Shown one piece after another: positions 44,408 through 54,545 of a stretch of 64,000 bases of DNA (positions within the stretch are counted from its first letter, which is position 1; every line of letters begins with the position of its first letter). The notes under the pieces are model-generated. The model saw only the letters and a list, made by a program, of their open reading frames with translations, had not been told where the DNA came from and searched no databases. This stretch comes from Pseudomonas tremae (lineage in GTDB: Bacteria > Pseudomonadota > Gammaproteobacteria > Pseudomonadales > Pseudomonadaceae), in the NCBI RefSeq assembly GCF_001401155.1, contig NZ_LJRO01000058.1, forward strand, positions 1 through 64,000. Direction: 5' to 3'. Made by a program: the position numbers and the translations under genes.

Positions 44408-45838
44408 TCAGTTGTATTGAGTGACCAGCTTGGTGTTCAGGTACGCCTCGATAGCTTCGATGCCGCCTTCGGAACCATAGCCAGAGTCCTTGATGCCGCC
44501 GAACGGCACTTCGGGCAAGCCCATACCCTGATGATTGATCGACAGCATGCCCGCTTCGATGTAGGTGCTCAGTGCCTGCGCGGTCTTCATCGATGTGGTA
44601 AATGCGTAGGACGCCAGCCCGAAAGGCACTCGGTTGGATTCGGCAATCGCCTCTTCCAGCGTATCGAACGGCACCAACAGCGCGACAGGGCCGAACGGCT
44701 CCTCGTTCATGATGCGCATGACAGGTGTCAGACCACTAAGAACGGTCGGTTCGAAGAAGTAACCCGCCCCTTCAATAGCCTTGCCACCGACTGAAAGCGT
44801 TGCACCGCCGCCCACTGCATCCTTGATCAGATCGATCAGCGCAGGGATGCGTCGATCATTGGCCACCGGCCCCATGGTCGTGCCTGCCTCCAGGCCGTTG
44901 CCCACCTTGATCTCGCGAGTCAGACCGACGAACTTCTCGGTGAACGCGTCCAGCACCTTGCGCTGCACCAGAATTCGCGTTGGCGACACACACACCTGCC
45001 CGGCGTTGCGGAACTTGGCGGTGGCCAGCACACGGGCAGCAAGGTCAATATCAGCGTCATCGAAAACCAAGGCCGGTGCATGCCCGCCCAGCTCCATGGT
45101 CGCGCGCTTCATGTGTTTCCCGGCCAGTGCAGCGAGCTGCTTGCCGACCGGTGTCGAGCCGGTGAAGGTCACTTTACGAATGACCGGATGCGGGATCAGG
45201 TAGCCGGATATCTCTGCCGGATCACCGTACACCAGCCCGATGACGCCCGCAGGCACGCCAGCATCGGCAAACGCCCGAATCAGCTCGGCAGGCGATGCCG
45301 GCGTTTCTTCCGGGGCCTTGACGATGATCGAACAGCCAGCCGCCAGCGCAGATGAAAGCTTGCGCACCACCTGGTTAATGGGAAAATTCCAGGGCGTGAA
45401 CGCCGCCACCGGACCTACTGGCTCCTTGATGACCTTCTGTTCGATGGACGCGCCGCGCGATGGCACGATCCGGCCGTAGCTGCGACGCCCCTCTTCAGCC
45501 AGCCAGTCGATGACGTCGGCAGCGGACAAGGTTTCCATGCGCGCCTCGGCCAGCGGCTTGCCCTGTTCCTGAGTCATGATCCGCGCAATGCTGTCTGCAC
45601 GCTCGCGAACCAGGTTCGCGGCCTTCTGCATGATCTTGTAACGGTCGTATGCCGAGGTGTTGCGCCACGTGGCAAAGCCGCGCTCGGCTGCCGCCAGTGC
45701 TTCGTCAAGATCGGCAACACCCGCATGCGCCACATTGCCCAGGGACTCACCGGTCGCCGGGTTGAAGACCGGCAGAGTGCGGTTATCGCGACTGGCACGC
45801 CATTGACCATCGATATAAAGCTGTACGTCTGGATACAT
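44408..45838 (-). CDS. NAD(P)-dependent succinate-semialdehyde dehydrogenase-type aldehyde dehydrogenase
   Basis: The 476-residue ALDH has the complete catalytic set: [32 protein letters not shown], catalytic Glu in TMELGGHAP and catalytic Cys in [11 protein letters not shown]. Sequence style ([18 protein letters not shown] at the end) matches the SSADH/GabD-like group used for succinate semialdehyde or alpha-ketoglutarate semialdehyde. Substrate is a family-level inference. GGAGA precedes ATG 45838. It is not next to gabT. Confidence 0.88.
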   Translation of the reverse strand: MYPDVQLYIDGQWRASRDNRTLPVFNPATGESLGNVAHAGVADLDEALAAAERGFATWRNTSAYDRYKIMQKAANLVRERADSIARIMTQEQGKPLAEARMETLSAADVIDWLAEEGRRSYGRIVPSRGASIEQKVIKEPVGPVAAFTPWNFPINQVVRKLSSALAAGCSIIVKAPEETPASPAELIRAFADAGVPAGVIGLVYGDPAEISGYLIPHPVIRKVTFTGSTPVGKQLAALAGKHMKRATMELGGHAPALVFDDADIDLAARVLATAKFRNAGQVCVSPTRILVQRKVLDAFTEKFVGLTREIKVGNGLEAGTTMGPVANDRRIPALIDLIKDAVGGGATLSVGGKAIEGAGYFFEPTVLSGLTPVMRIMNEEPFGPVALLVPFDTLEEAIAESNRVPFGLASYAFTTSMKTAQALSTYIEAGMLSINHQGMGLPEVPFGGIKDSGYGSEGGIEAIEAYLNTKLVTQYN

Positions 45839-46026
45839 GAGAATTCTCCATGATGATGTGGAGGGAATTGCAGAGGGCGCAGGATGCTCTGCGCTCGAGA
45901 AAGCCGAGTGGCATTTAGAGAGGTAATACGCTGCGGGTCAAGTAACATCGAAAACGGCGTGGGAGTCACGCCGCCCCAGTCAGGTACCCATATTGATGAG
46001 CATCTGACTGGATGATGTGTCGCGCT

Positions 46027-46887
46027 TTACAGAATCGGCTTGCCGCCGGTTACCGCATAACGCGAACCGGAAATGTAGCTGGCTTCGTCAGAGGCCAGCA
46101 GTACATAGATCGGCGAAACCTCCACCGGCTGACCAGGGCGTCCCAGCGGCGTTTCACTGCCGAAGCTTTTGACGTCTTCGTCGGTCATGGTCGCAGGAAT
46201 CAGCGGCGTCCAGATCGGACCAGGTGCCACGCTGTTGACGCGGATGCCCTTGTCACCCAGCAATTGCGCGAGCCCGCCGGTAAAGTTGGCAATCGCGCCT
46301 TTGGTGGTCGCGTAGGCCAGCAATGTCGGCTTGGGCATGTCCGAATTGACCGAACTGGTGTTGATGATCGAGCCGCCTCTGGGCATGTGCGGAACTGCCG
46401 CCTTGCAGATACGAAACATCGCCGTGATGTTGATATCAAAGGTTTTGACCCACTCTTCGTCAGAGATTTCTTCCAGTGTTTCGTGATTCATCTGGAACGC
46501 TGCATTGTTGACCAGCACATCGATACGGCCAAACTCGGCAACAGTCTTGCTGACGATGTCCTCGCATTGCTGCTTCTGCGCCAGATCGCCAGGCAACAGC
46601 AGGCACTTTCTACCTGCCTCTTCAACCCAGCGCCTGGTTTCTTCAGCGTCCTCATGCTCATCAAGGTACGAGATCGCAACCTGCGCACCTTCGCGAGCAA
46701 AGGCGATCGCGACAGCGCGACCGATGCCGCTGTCAGCACCGGTGATCAACGCGATCTTGTCCTTGAGGCGACCCGAGCCGGTGTAGCTCTTTTCACCACA
46801 ATCAGGATAGGGGTCCATCTTGCCCTGCAGACCGGGGACTTTTTGCGGTTGGCTGGCAAAAGGTGGTTTTGGGTATTCTTCATTCAT
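46027..46887 (-). CDS. Short-chain dehydrogenase/reductase (YghA/GsiB-like SDR)
   Basis: The 286 residues begin with a Pro-rich lead (MNEEYPKPPFASQPQKVPG) and DPYPDCGEKSYTGSGRLKDK, characteristic of the YghA/YhdF branch. The SDR core has TGADSGIGRAVAIAFAREGA, NNAAFQM and catalytic Ser-Tyr-Lys in NTSSVNS and YATTKGA. Relatives are stress-inducible NADP-dependent aldehyde or ketone reductases. AAGGAGG precedes ATG 46887. The FdhA-like gene lies 83 bases upstream on the same strand. Confidence 0.92.
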   Translation of the reverse strand: MNEEYPKPPFASQPQKVPGLQGKMDPYPDCGEKSYTGSGRLKDKIALITGADSGIGRAVAIAFAREGAQVAISYLDEHEDAEETRRWVEEAGRKCLLLPGDLAQKQQCEDIVSKTVAEFGRIDVLVNNAAFQMNHETLEEISDEEWVKTFDINITAMFRICKAAVPHMPRGGSIINTSSVNSDMPKPTLLAYATTKGAIANFTGGLAQLLGDKGIRVNSVAPGPIWTPLIPATMTDEDVKSFGSETPLGRPGQPVEVSPIYVLLASDEASYISGSRYAVTGGKPIL

Positions 46888-46970
46888 CTGGATATGCCTC
46901 CTTGAATGGTAATAACCCTTGTCGGTAGCACAGGCCTTACACGACAAGGGGGACTATTACGACTTGGGCC

Positions 46971-48110
46971 TTAGGCACCTGGCTTGAGCACGACCTTGGT
47001 CCAGCCATTATCGCGCGCATCGAAATGCTGGTAAGCCGACGGGCCCTCTTCCAGCGTCAAGCGATGGGAAATGATCTGCGACGGCTTGGCGCGGCCATGG
47101 TGGATCAGCTCTGCCAGGCGACGGTTGTAGACCTTGACGTTGGCCTGTCCGGTACGAATCTGCTGGCCCTTGAACCAGAACGAACCGAAATCGAAAGCCA
47201 TCTTGCCTTCTTTCGCCAGGTCGTTATGAGCACCCGGATCCTGAGGTACGAAGACGCCCACGACGCCGATCCCGCCGGTAGCCTTGGTCGAAGCCACAAG
47301 GTTGTTCATGGTGACGTGATTGGCCTCGTGACCGTGGCGGTCGCAGCACTGATAACCAACGCACTCGCAACCACGATCGGTGCCTTTGCCATCGGTCAGG
47401 TTAAGGATCTGGTCTACCGCGCCCTGCTCCAGCGAATTGATCGGCGTCGCGCCCATCTTTGCAGCGAGTGCCAAGCGATCCGGATGGTTGTCCACCACAA
47501 ACACCTGTGAAGCGCCCTTGATCATCGCGGAGTGTGCGGCCATCAGTCCCACTGGGCCTGCGCCATAGATCGCCACACTTTCGCCCGGCAGCAGACCTGC
47601 CAGTTCGGTGGCATGCCAGCCGGTGGGAAAGATGTCCGACAGCATGACGTAATCGTCTTCGCGCTCGACAGCGTCTTCAGGCAACAGCAAGCAGTTGAAG
47701 TCCGCGTAAGGCACACGCAACAGTTCAGCCTGGCCGCCTTCGTGGGTACCCATGTCGGCAAAACCGTAGGCAGCGCCTGCACTGCCGGGGTTGGCGGTCA
47801 GGCAATAGCCGGTCAGACCTTTTTCGCAGTTTTCGCAGAATCCGCAGCCGATATTGAACGGCAAGCAGACCCGGTCGCCGACCTTGATACGGTCGACGCC
47901 CGCGCCGACTTCGATGACTTCGCCCATGTTTTCATGGCCGAAAATACGGCCGGTCTCGAACGATGTACGGCCTTCGTACATGTGCAGATCCGAACCGCAG
48001 ATATTGGTAGTCGTCACTCTGACAAGAGCATCTGTCGGCTTCTCTATCTTCGCATCCGGCACGTTTTTGACGCTGACATCGCGCGGACCGTTATAGACGA
48101 TGGCTTTCAT
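46971..48110 (-). CDS. Zinc-dependent dehydrogenase of the glutathione-independent formaldehyde dehydrogenase type
   Basis: A medium-chain dehydrogenase of 379 residues. Catalytic zinc ligands Cys38 (NICGSDLHMYEG), His59-Glu60 (FGHENMGEV); structural zinc loop CGFCENCEKGLTGYC; cofactor loop AIYGAGPVGLMAA. The insertion around DRGCECVGYQCCDRHGHEA is typical of FdhA-like enzymes such as the Pseudomonas putida formaldehyde dismutase/dehydrogenase. It is slightly shorter than that enzyme, so another aldehyde or alcohol substrate is possible. AGGAGA precedes ATG 48110. Confidence 0.9.
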   Translation of the reverse strand: MKAIVYNGPRDVSVKNVPDAKIEKPTDALVRVTTTNICGSDLHMYEGRTSFETGRIFGHENMGEVIEVGAGVDRIKVGDRVCLPFNIGCGFCENCEKGLTGYCLTANPGSAGAAYGFADMGTHEGGQAELLRVPYADFNCLLLPEDAVEREDDYVMLSDIFPTGWHATELAGLLPGESVAIYGAGPVGLMAAHSAMIKGASQVFVVDNHPDRLALAAKMGATPINSLEQGAVDQILNLTDGKGTDRGCECVGYQCCDRHGHEANHVTMNNLVASTKATGGIGVVGVFVPQDPGAHNDLAKEGKMAFDFGSFWFKGQQIRTGQANVKVYNRRLAELIHHGRAKPSQIISHRLTLEEGPSAYQHFDARDNGWTKVVLKPGA

Positions 48111-48336
48111 TAGTGGCTCTCCTGACGTGAAAAATACAACGAGCTTTCTGTAGCTCACGGTGTATCTGTCACGAGACACACAATCGCGTTCAAAACGATT
48201 GCCTGCAGAGCTGACGAATGGTCATCAGGGACAGGACGCTTGTTTACGCACAAGCAAGTTGGCCGCGATCAAACTCAGGTTGAAAGCGCCTTGGCGGCCT
48301 GTAAATAAAGCATTTGCACGAGGGTCTGATGAGTAC

Positions 48337-48629
48337 AAGGACGGAACCGGGGCTCTGGCGAGTGCCAACGACTCACGGTCTGATCTTGCTGCCGGTGTCT
48401 GGACGGGAGACCTGAGCAGTGCTCGCAGGCTGGCACGAGATACCCGCTCGGGTATCATCTGGTTCAACACCTTTCGCGCCGTGTCGGCGATGACGCCTAT
48501 CGGCGGCTCAAAAACAGCGGCCACGGTCGCAACGGCGGGATAGACTCCGTCTATGGCCTGCACCGAACCGAAACGGTGTGGATCAACCTTTCGCAGGCGC
48601 CCCAGCCTGATCCATTTGTCATGCGTTAA
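48337..48629 (+). pseudogene. Aldehyde dehydrogenase remnant, 5'-truncated and frameshifted
   Basis: The translated fragment reads as the last about 95 residues of an ALDH: ASANDSRSDLAAGVWTGDL, SGIIWFNTFRAVSAMTPIGG, then after a one-base deletion in an A-run (48510-48514) the other frame continues KNSGHGRNGGIDSVYGL, RTETVWINLSQAPQPDPFVM with stop at 48627. The N-terminal 80% including the catalytic Cys is missing. The preceding about 200 bases show no clear ALDH similarity. It lies 13 bases before the flavin-reductase gene. Confidence 0.85.
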
Positions 48630-48642
48630 CGAGGCCGCTGCG

Positions 48643-49128
48643 ATGATCGAACCGAGTATCTACAAAGAAGTCATGGCGTCATTCCCGTCGGGCGTCACCA
48701 TTGTCACCACACTGGACCCTGAGGGTAACTTGGTCGGCATTACTGCCAGCGCCTTCAGCGCGCTGTCCATTGACCCTGCACTGGTACTGTTTTGCCCCAA
48801 CTATGCGTCGGACACCTACCCGGTGCTGCGCGAGAGTAAAAAATTCGCGATTCACTTGCTCTCCGCCGATCAACAAGTCGAGGCTTATGCGTTCGCCAGC
48901 AAGGGCAAAGACAAGACCAAAGGTATCGAGTGGAAGTTGAGCGAGCTGGGCAACCCGCTGCTGGACAAAGCCACAGCCATCATCGAATGCGAGCTGTGGC
49001 GCGAATACGATGGCGGAGACCACGCGATCATCGTCGGGGCTGTAAAAAATCTGATTCTGCCTGCCGTACCCGTTACCCCGATGATCTATCACCGCGGCAA
49101 GATGGGCGCGCTCGCGCCGATCGTCTGA
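48643..49128 (+). CDS. Flavin reductase domain protein (HpaC-like)
   Basis: From ATG 48643 the product has 161 residues of a flavin-reductase-like (FMN-binding split barrel) domain: MASFPSGVTIVTTLDPEGNLVG, ASAFSALSIDPALVLFCPN, FAIHLLSADQQ and HAIIVGAVKNL. Such proteins supply FMNH2 to two-component monooxygenases or act alone on small molecules. The monooxygenase partner is not in the window; the neighbour is the ALDH remnant, which suggests a once larger catabolic cluster. Confidence 0.88.
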   Translation: MIEPSIYKEVMASFPSGVTIVTTLDPEGNLVGITASAFSALSIDPALVLFCPNYASDTYPVLRESKKFAIHLLSADQQVEAYAFASKGKDKTKGIEWKLSELGNPLLDKATAIIECELWREYDGGDHAIIVGAVKNLILPAVPVTPMIYHRGKMGALAPIV

Positions 49129-49196
49129 GGCTACGTCCGGCCGTTTTGGTGGTGGCGCGCATCGGTAACGGTATTTAAATGGGTATTGCGCGCCTG

Positions 49197-50108
49197 TCAG
49201 CGAATCCCGGGTGACGGATGCAGGGCAAAATACTCACGCAGAAACTCAACCGTCACACGGACCTTGGCCGAACTCATCAACGGTGAGGTGTGAACTGCCC
49301 AGATGTCTGCGTCCTGCCGATACTCCGGCAGCACCTGAATCAATCGACCTTCAGCCAGATCTGTACGAACATCCCACAACGAACGCAGCAGCACCCCACG
49401 CCCGTCCAGACACCATTGACGGGCAATTTCGCCATGGTTGGTGGAAAGGCTGCCGGTCACCTTGACGGTTTCGGCACCCTGCGAACCGTTCAGATGCCAG
49501 ATACCGAACGGTCGGTCGCGCTCCTTGATCACCAGACAGTCGTGATTGGCCAGTTCCCCCAGACTGAGTGGCACACCGCGCTGCTGCAGATACGCCGGGC
49601 TCGCACACAGCACTCGCCAATTAGTGGCCAGGTGCCGGGCGCGCAGATGCGGCGCTATTTCGTTGCCGACACGGATATCGAGGTCCACCCCCTCCTCGAT
49701 CAGGTCCACCAGCCGGTCCTGAATATCCAGCCGGATGTCGAGCTTCGGATAGCGCGCTGCCAGTTCTGACAAGGCAGGCGCAACAAAGCGGCGGCCAAAA
49801 CCCTGACTGCTGACCACTCGCAACAACCCGCTAGGCTCGCCGTGCAACGCCGCGACCTCATCGCCCATTTGCTGCACGGACTCAAGAATGCCTCTGGCCC
49901 ATTCGTAGACCCGCTCACCGTCTTCGGTAATCGATACCTGCCGGGTGGAACGATGCAGCAGTACCACCCCCATGCTCTGTTCCAGCAGCTTGACGCGCTT
50001 GCTGACGTACGCGGGAGACATGCCCAGCTCATTGGCAGCCCCGACAAAGCTGGAACGTCGAGCGACGTGAATGAATACGTTGAGGTCATCAAGGTTTGGA
50101 TAGTTCAC
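49197..50108 (-). CDS. dmlR: LysR-family regulator, DmlR-like
   Basis: The 303-residue LysR protein has wHTH LDDLNVFIHVARRSSFVGAA and MSPAYVSKRVKLLEQSMG. It is divergent from dmlA over about 118 bases, the arrangement found for DmlR, which activates D-malate dehydrogenase genes. Effector domain has SQGFGRRFVAPALSELAARY. Assignment as dmlR is from gene context plus family; the ligand may instead be a tartrate. Confidence 0.85.
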   Translation of the reverse strand: MNYPNLDDLNVFIHVARRSSFVGAANELGMSPAYVSKRVKLLEQSMGVVLLHRSTRQVSITEDGERVYEWARGILESVQQMGDEVAALHGEPSGLLRVVSSQGFGRRFVAPALSELAARYPKLDIRLDIQDRLVDLIEEGVDLDIRVGNEIAPHLRARHLATNWRVLCASPAYLQQRGVPLSLGELANHDCLVIKERDRPFGIWHLNGSQGAETVKVTGSLSTNHGEIARQWCLDGRGVLLRSLWDVRTDLAEGRLIQVLPEYRQDADIWAVHTSPLMSSAKVRVTVEFLREYFALHPSPGIR

Positions 50109-50226
50109 GATTCGTGTTTTCTCAATCCATAAACTGGCTGATTATCTTTGTATCGTGTGCTTATAGCATGCATTGAACTGTGCTGAACCAGTCACTGCAT
50201 GCTGTCCAAAGAGAGAGTGCCCTGTC

Positions 50227-51321
50227 ATGAACAACAAGAAACTGCGCATTGCTGCCATCGCCGGGGACGGCATCGGCCTTGAAGTCCTGCCGGAAGGTGT
50301 AAAGGTTATCCAGGCTGCCGCCGAGAAACACGGGCTGGAGCTGGAGTTCGAGTACTTCGAGTGGGCCAGCTGCGATTACTATCTCGAGCACGGCAAAATG
50401 ATGCCGGACGACTGGTTCGAGCAATTGAAGGGCTTCGATTCGATTTTCTTCGGTGCAGTGGGCTGGCCGGACAAAGTGCCCGATCACATCTCCCTGTGGG
50501 GTTCGTTGCTCAAGTTTCGTCGCGAGTTCGATCAATACGCCAACATCCGCCCCGTGCGGTTGTTCCCCGGCGTCCCCTGCCCGCTTGCCAATCGCAAACC
50601 GGGTGATATCGACTTCGTCGTGGTTCGGGAAAACACCGAAGGTGAATACTCGTCGCTGGGCGGGATCATGTTCGAAAACACCGAAAACGAGTTCGTGTTG
50701 CAGGAGTCTGTATTCTCCCGTCGCGGTGTCGACCGCATTCTCAAATTCGCCTTCGAAATGGCCAGCAAGCGCGAGCGCAAGCACGTCACCTCGGCGACCA
50801 AATCCAACGGCATGGCCATCAGCATGCCCTACTGGGACAAGCGCACCGAAGCGATGGCCAGCAAGTACCCTGACATCACTTGGGACAAACAGCACATCGA
50901 TATTCTCTGCGCGCGTTTCGTACTGCAACCCGATCGCTTCGACGTCGTGGTGGCGTCCAACCTGTTCGGCGACATCCTCAGCGACCTGGGCCCTGCGTGT
51001 GCGGGCACTATCGGCATTGCGCCCTCCGCCAACCTCAACCCGGAACGCAACTTTCCGTCGTTGTTCGAACCGGTCCACGGCTCGGCCCCGGACATCTTCG
51101 GCAAGAATATCGCCAACCCGATCGCGATGATCTGGTCAGGCGCGCTGATGCTGGAATTCCTGGGGCAAGGCGATGAGCGTTTCACTACAGCTCACGACGA
51201 GATTATTACCGCTATCGAGCAGGCAATCGCCAATGGCGAAGTGACGCCAGACCTGGGTGGCACACTGTCGACCCAGCAGGCAGGTGCGGCAGTCGCCAAG
51301 CGTGTTGCTGCAGACGCTTAA
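50227..51321 (+). CDS. dmlA: D-malate/tartrate dehydrogenase, decarboxylating (isocitrate/isopropylmalate family)
   Basis: The 364-residue protein has the beta-decarboxylating dehydrogenase fold: [40 protein letters not shown], and [19 protein letters not shown]. It is of the TtuC/DmlA type that converts D-malate to pyruvate and CO2 (and tartrate to oxaloglycolate). ATG 50227 with GAGAGAG upstream is chosen over the longer frame from 50173. It is divergent from dmlR and overlaps the end of the convergent ptrR gene by four bases. Confidence 0.93.
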   Translation: MNNKKLRIAAIAGDGIGLEVLPEGVKVIQAAAEKHGLELEFEYFEWASCDYYLEHGKMMPDDWFEQLKGFDSIFFGAVGWPDKVPDHISLWGSLLKFRREFDQYANIRPVRLFPGVPCPLANRKPGDIDFVVVRENTEGEYSSLGGIMFENTENEFVLQESVFSRRGVDRILKFAFEMASKRERKHVTSATKSNGMAISMPYWDKRTEAMASKYPDITWDKQHIDILCARFVLQPDRFDVVVASNLFGDILSDLGPACAGTIGIAPSANLNPERNFPSLFEPVHGSAPDIFGKNIANPIAMIWSGALMLEFLGQGDERFTTAHDEIITAIEQAIANGEVTPDLGGTLSTQQAGAAVAKRVAADA

Positions 51322-52211
51322 GCGTTTTGTCCGACGTTTGCCTGCTCGCTGCGCTGCTCCAGCAATTCGACGAAACGCGTCAGGCTGCGCGACACCGTGC
51401 CCCGTCGCCAGATCAACCAGGTGTGCAGGTAACGAAACTTCTCGGACAAAGGCCATATGCTGACCGTCGCGCAGCCGGGCATGCTTTCGAGCATGCTGCG
51501 CGGCATCAGCGCCAGCCCGGCACCGGCGCTGACGCAGGCCAGCATGCCGTGGTAAGACTCCATCTCGTGGATCTTGCCCGGCACTGCGGCGTCGTCGGTA
51601 AACCAGCGTTCGAAGTGATGCCGGTACGAGCAATTGGCACGAAACGCATAGATGCTTTCGCCGCTGACATCTCGCCCACGCTTGACCGGCGCATGGTTGA
51701 GCGGCGCAATAATGACCATCTCCTCTTCAAACACCGGCACGCCTTCAAGAGAGGGATGCAGCACCGGCCCGTCGACAAATGCGGCAACCAACCGCCCGGC
51801 TAAAACGCCGTCGATCATGGTGCCGGAAGGCCCGGTGGAAAGGTCCAGCTCTACCTTGGCATTTTGCTGATTATAGGCAGCCAGCAGTGCCGGGATGCGC
51901 ACAGCGGCCGTGCTTTCCAGCGACCCCAGTGAGAAAGGGCCGTGTGGCTCCTCGCCCGACACCGCCAGTCGCGCCTCCTGAACCAGATCCAGAATGCGCC
52001 GCGTGTAATCGAGAAAATTCCAGCCTGCAGGCGACAGACGCAGGCGATGCTTCTCACGAATGAACAGGTCAACGCCCAGGTCCTGTTCCAGCTGCTTGAT
52101 TCGCGTGGTCAGGTTCGATGGCACGCGATGAATATGCTGCGCGGCGGCGCTGATACTGCCGTGCTCGGCGACAGCCTTGAACATCTCGAGCTGAACCAGA
52201 TCCATCTTCAT
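51318..52211 (-). CDS. ptrR: LysR-family regulator of putrescine/GABA use (PtrR-like)
   Basis: The 297-residue LysR protein starts [20 protein letters not shown] after two closely spaced ATG codons (52211, 52205), with [20 protein letters not shown]. It is divergent over 97 bases from a Sad-type aldehyde dehydrogenase, the same arrangement as E. coli ptrR (yneJ)-sad (yneI), where PtrR represses sad. Context is the main support; the effector is probably putrescine or a derivative. Confidence 0.87.
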   Translation of the reverse strand: MKMDLVQLEMFKAVAEHGSISAAAQHIHRVPSNLTTRIKQLEQDLGVDLFIREKHRLRLSPAGWNFLDYTRRILDLVQEARLAVSGEEPHGPFSLGSLESTAAVRIPALLAAYNQQNAKVELDLSTGPSGTMIDGVLAGRLVAAFVDGPVLHPSLEGVPVFEEEMVIIAPLNHAPVKRGRDVSGESIYAFRANCSYRHHFERWFTDDAAVPGKIHEMESYHGMLACVSAGAGLALMPRSMLESMPGCATVSIWPLSEKFRYLHTWLIWRRGTVSRSLTRFVELLEQRSEQANVGQNA

Positions 52212-52308
52212 TCTCTATTTGTGAACGATGCGATCATTATTATTCAGTTTTAGAAAGCATGTCACGCCTATATTCTGGTCGCACTTCCCACCTCAACAGG
52301 ATGGCGCA

Positions 52309-53700
52309 ATGACTACAGTCTCCAGCAACACCCACGCGATCTCGATCAACCCGGCTACCAGCGAACAGATCGGCCATTACCCTTTTGAATCCGAGGCGTC
52401 GCAGGACAGCACGCTTGCTCGCGCAACTACCGGCTTTGATGGCTGGAGGCGCAAGCCTGTGCAAGAGCGTGCGCAGTTAATTGTCGCAATGGGCAAGGCG
52501 CTGCGCGATGACGCAGAAAACATCGCTGGCATGATCAGCCGTGAGATGGGCAAGCCGGTAACGCAGGCCAGAGCCGAAGTCGAAAAATGCGCCCAGTTGT
52601 GTGACTGGTACGCAGCGCATGGGCCGGCAATGCTGGTTGCTGAACCGACCCAGGTCGAACATGACAAGGCACGTATCGAATATCGCCCGCTGGGTCCGAT
52701 TCTGGCGGTCATGCCGTGGAACTTCCCTATCTGGCAGGCGCTGCGTGGTGCGATTCCAACCCTGCTGGCGGGTAATACATACGTGCTCAAGCATGCGCCC
52801 AACGTGATGGGCTGTGCTTATCTGATGCGTGACGCATTCCAGCAAGCGGGTTTTCCGCAAGGCGTGTTTGAAGTGCTCAATGTGTTGCCAGAAGGCGTTT
52901 CAAAGGCCATTGCCGATCCGCGCATTGCTGCGGTGACGCTGACGGGTAGCGTACGTGCCGGTCAGGCGATTGGTGCTCAGGCCGGTGCGGCGTTGAAGAA
53001 GTGCGTACTGGAACTGGGCGGCTCTGATCCGTTTATCGTACTCAACGATGCGGACCTCGATCAGGCAGTGAAAGCGGCAGTCATCGGTCGCTTCCAGAAC
53101 ACCGGACAAGTGTGCGCGGCGGCCAAACGTTTGATCATCGAACAAGGCGTGGTTGAGGAATTCACCCGCAGGTTCGTTGAACAGACGCGCCAACTGGTGG
53201 TGGGTGACCCTCTCTCCGGCGACACCTACATAGGCCCGATGGCGCGCGTTGATCTGCGCGACGAGCTGCACGCGCAGGTCCAGGCGACGCTCACTGAAGG
53301 CGCGACGCTGCTACTGGGCGGCAAGAAGGCGGATGGTCAAGGCAACTATTATGAGCCTACGGTGCTGGGTGACGTCACCGATCAGATGACTTCATTCAGA
53401 CAGGAACTGTTTGGCCCAGTGGCGTCGATCATCACCGCCCGCGACGCGCAACACGCGCTGGAGCTGGCCAATGACAGCGAGTTCGGTTTGACCGCAACGG
53501 TGTACACCCAGGACCTGGAACTGGCAGAACAAATGACCGCAGAGCTGCAAACTGGCGGTGTATTCATCAACGGTTACAGTGCTTCAGACCCACGCGTCAG
53601 CTTTGGCGGCGTCAAGAAAAGCGGCTTTGGCCGCGAGCTTTCACACTTCGGCGTGCGCGAGTTCTGCAACGCTCAGACCGTGTGGAGGGACCGCAACTGA
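52309..53700 (+). CDS. sad: NAD-dependent succinate semialdehyde dehydrogenase (Sad/YneI)
   Basis: From ATG 52309 (AGGATG upstream) the product has 463 residues, the E. coli YneI length. It shares wording such as THAISINPATSEQ, YRPLGPILAVMPWNFP, LKHAPNVMGCAYL, ELGGSDPFIVLNDADL and catalytic Cys in NTGQVCAAAKR, ending FGGVKKSGFGRELSHFG. It oxidises succinate semialdehyde to succinate at the end of putrescine/GABA breakdown, working with the PuuB-like oxidase at 33 kb. Divergent from ptrR. Confidence 0.95.
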   Translation: MTTVSSNTHAISINPATSEQIGHYPFESEASQDSTLARATTGFDGWRRKPVQERAQLIVAMGKALRDDAENIAGMISREMGKPVTQARAEVEKCAQLCDWYAAHGPAMLVAEPTQVEHDKARIEYRPLGPILAVMPWNFPIWQALRGAIPTLLAGNTYVLKHAPNVMGCAYLMRDAFQQAGFPQGVFEVLNVLPEGVSKAIADPRIAAVTLTGSVRAGQAIGAQAGAALKKCVLELGGSDPFIVLNDADLDQAVKAAVIGRFQNTGQVCAAAKRLIIEQGVVEEFTRRFVEQTRQLVVGDPLSGDTYIGPMARVDLRDELHAQVQATLTEGATLLLGGKKADGQGNYYEPTVLGDVTDQMTSFRQELFGPVASIITARDAQHALELANDSEFGLTATVYTQDLELAEQMTAELQTGGVFINGYSASDPRVSFGGVKKSGFGRELSHFGVREFCNAQTVWRDRN

Positions 53701-53745
53701 GGGTCGCAAGAACCCTCGTGGCCATGCGGCTCGGCGCAGATATTT

Positions 53746-53815
53746 GACGCAGAGCGTTACGACAGGCATTCCCGCGCTAGAGCGTGAGGACCGACTGTCG
53801 TGCGACGCTCTGCGC
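53746..53815. repeat. REP-like palindromic element (degenerate)
   Basis: An outer inverted repeat (ACGCAGAGCGTTACGACAG, and its near-complement ending CGACGCTCTGCG) encloses a GCATTCCCGCG...GCGTGAGGA core. This layout matches the short repetitive palindromes common in Pseudomonas syringae and P. fluorescens genomes. It sits between sad and the convergent flavin-reductase gene. Arms contain several mismatches, so the copy appears old. Confidence 0.65.
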
Positions 53816-53840
53816 CCGTTGTTGCGCAAGTCAGGGGCGA

Positions 53841-54425
53841 TTATTTGTCGCCCACTGCCACAATCGCAGGCTCGCCAATCGTGTAGAAGTGTCCGCCTGC
53901 GACGTAGTGCAGGCTGCGCCATTTCGGGTCGGCTTTCTCAAATTCCCAGTGCCCGTCGTTGAACACACGGGTGTCGGCCCAGGCACCTGTTACTTCGCCA
54001 ATGAACAAGTCGTAGGTCTGCTGGTTATGGGGCTCCGGAATGACCTTGCAAATCAGCCAGGCAGAGCATCCGGCCACCAGCGGGGTGTTGTGATCCTCGA
54101 TACGAAACAGGTCCACGTTAGCCTTGTCCAGTTTGTCCGGGATGAAGACTTTGCTCTGGGTGCCAACATCGAAGGTCATCTGCAACTGATCCAGATTGGG
54201 CACCTGCAAGGCAAAATATCCGCTTTTCTCAACCAGACCGCGTGTCTTGGTCATCTTGTCGATCACCAGCGTCACCTTGGGCGGCGAAAAATCCAGCGCA
54301 CAGGCCCAGGCCGCAGCCATGACGTTATGAACGCCTTCGTGGCTGGACGAGACCAGCACGGTCGGCCCGTGATTGAGCAGGCGGTAGGCTTTTTCCAGCT
54401 CGACAGGACGAATGTGATTGTCCAC
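53841..54425 (-). CDS. Flavin reductase-like (FMN-binding split barrel) protein
   Basis: The 194-residue protein is a flavin-reductase-like domain, longer than the HpaC-like one at 48643: NHGPTVLVSSSHEGVHNVMA, ACALDFSPPKVTLVIDKMTK, FALQVPNLDQ. Members of this branch bind FMN; some act with two-component oxygenases, others have unknown roles. The frame opens at TTG 54440, but GTG 54425 with GAGGG eight bases upstream is a better start. The molybdenum enzyme cluster begins 120 bases away on the opposite strand. Confidence 0.85.
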   Translation of the reverse strand: MDNHIRPVELEKAYRLLNHGPTVLVSSSHEGVHNVMAAAWACALDFSPPKVTLVIDKMTKTRGLVEKSGYFALQVPNLDQLQMTFDVGTQSKVFIPDKLDKANVDLFRIEDHNTPLVAGCSAWLICKVIPEPHNQQTYDLFIGEVTGAWADTRVFNDGHWEFEKADPKWRSLHYVAGGHFYTIGEPAIVAVGDK

Positions 54426-54545
54426 TTGAAACCCTCGCAAACATGATTCGTACCGCTACCGGCAGAGCAGCGAAATAAGGCATCCTGCGTGCGATTGAAA
54501 CGCACCGCGATCCCCTTCTTTCACACCTACTCATAAGGCATCGGA

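Noticed and set aside
48341..48372. GGAACC-N16-CCAAC, resembling an hrp box
   Set aside because: The second half is CCAAC instead of CCAC, and it lies inside the ALDH remnant with no suitable gene start after it.
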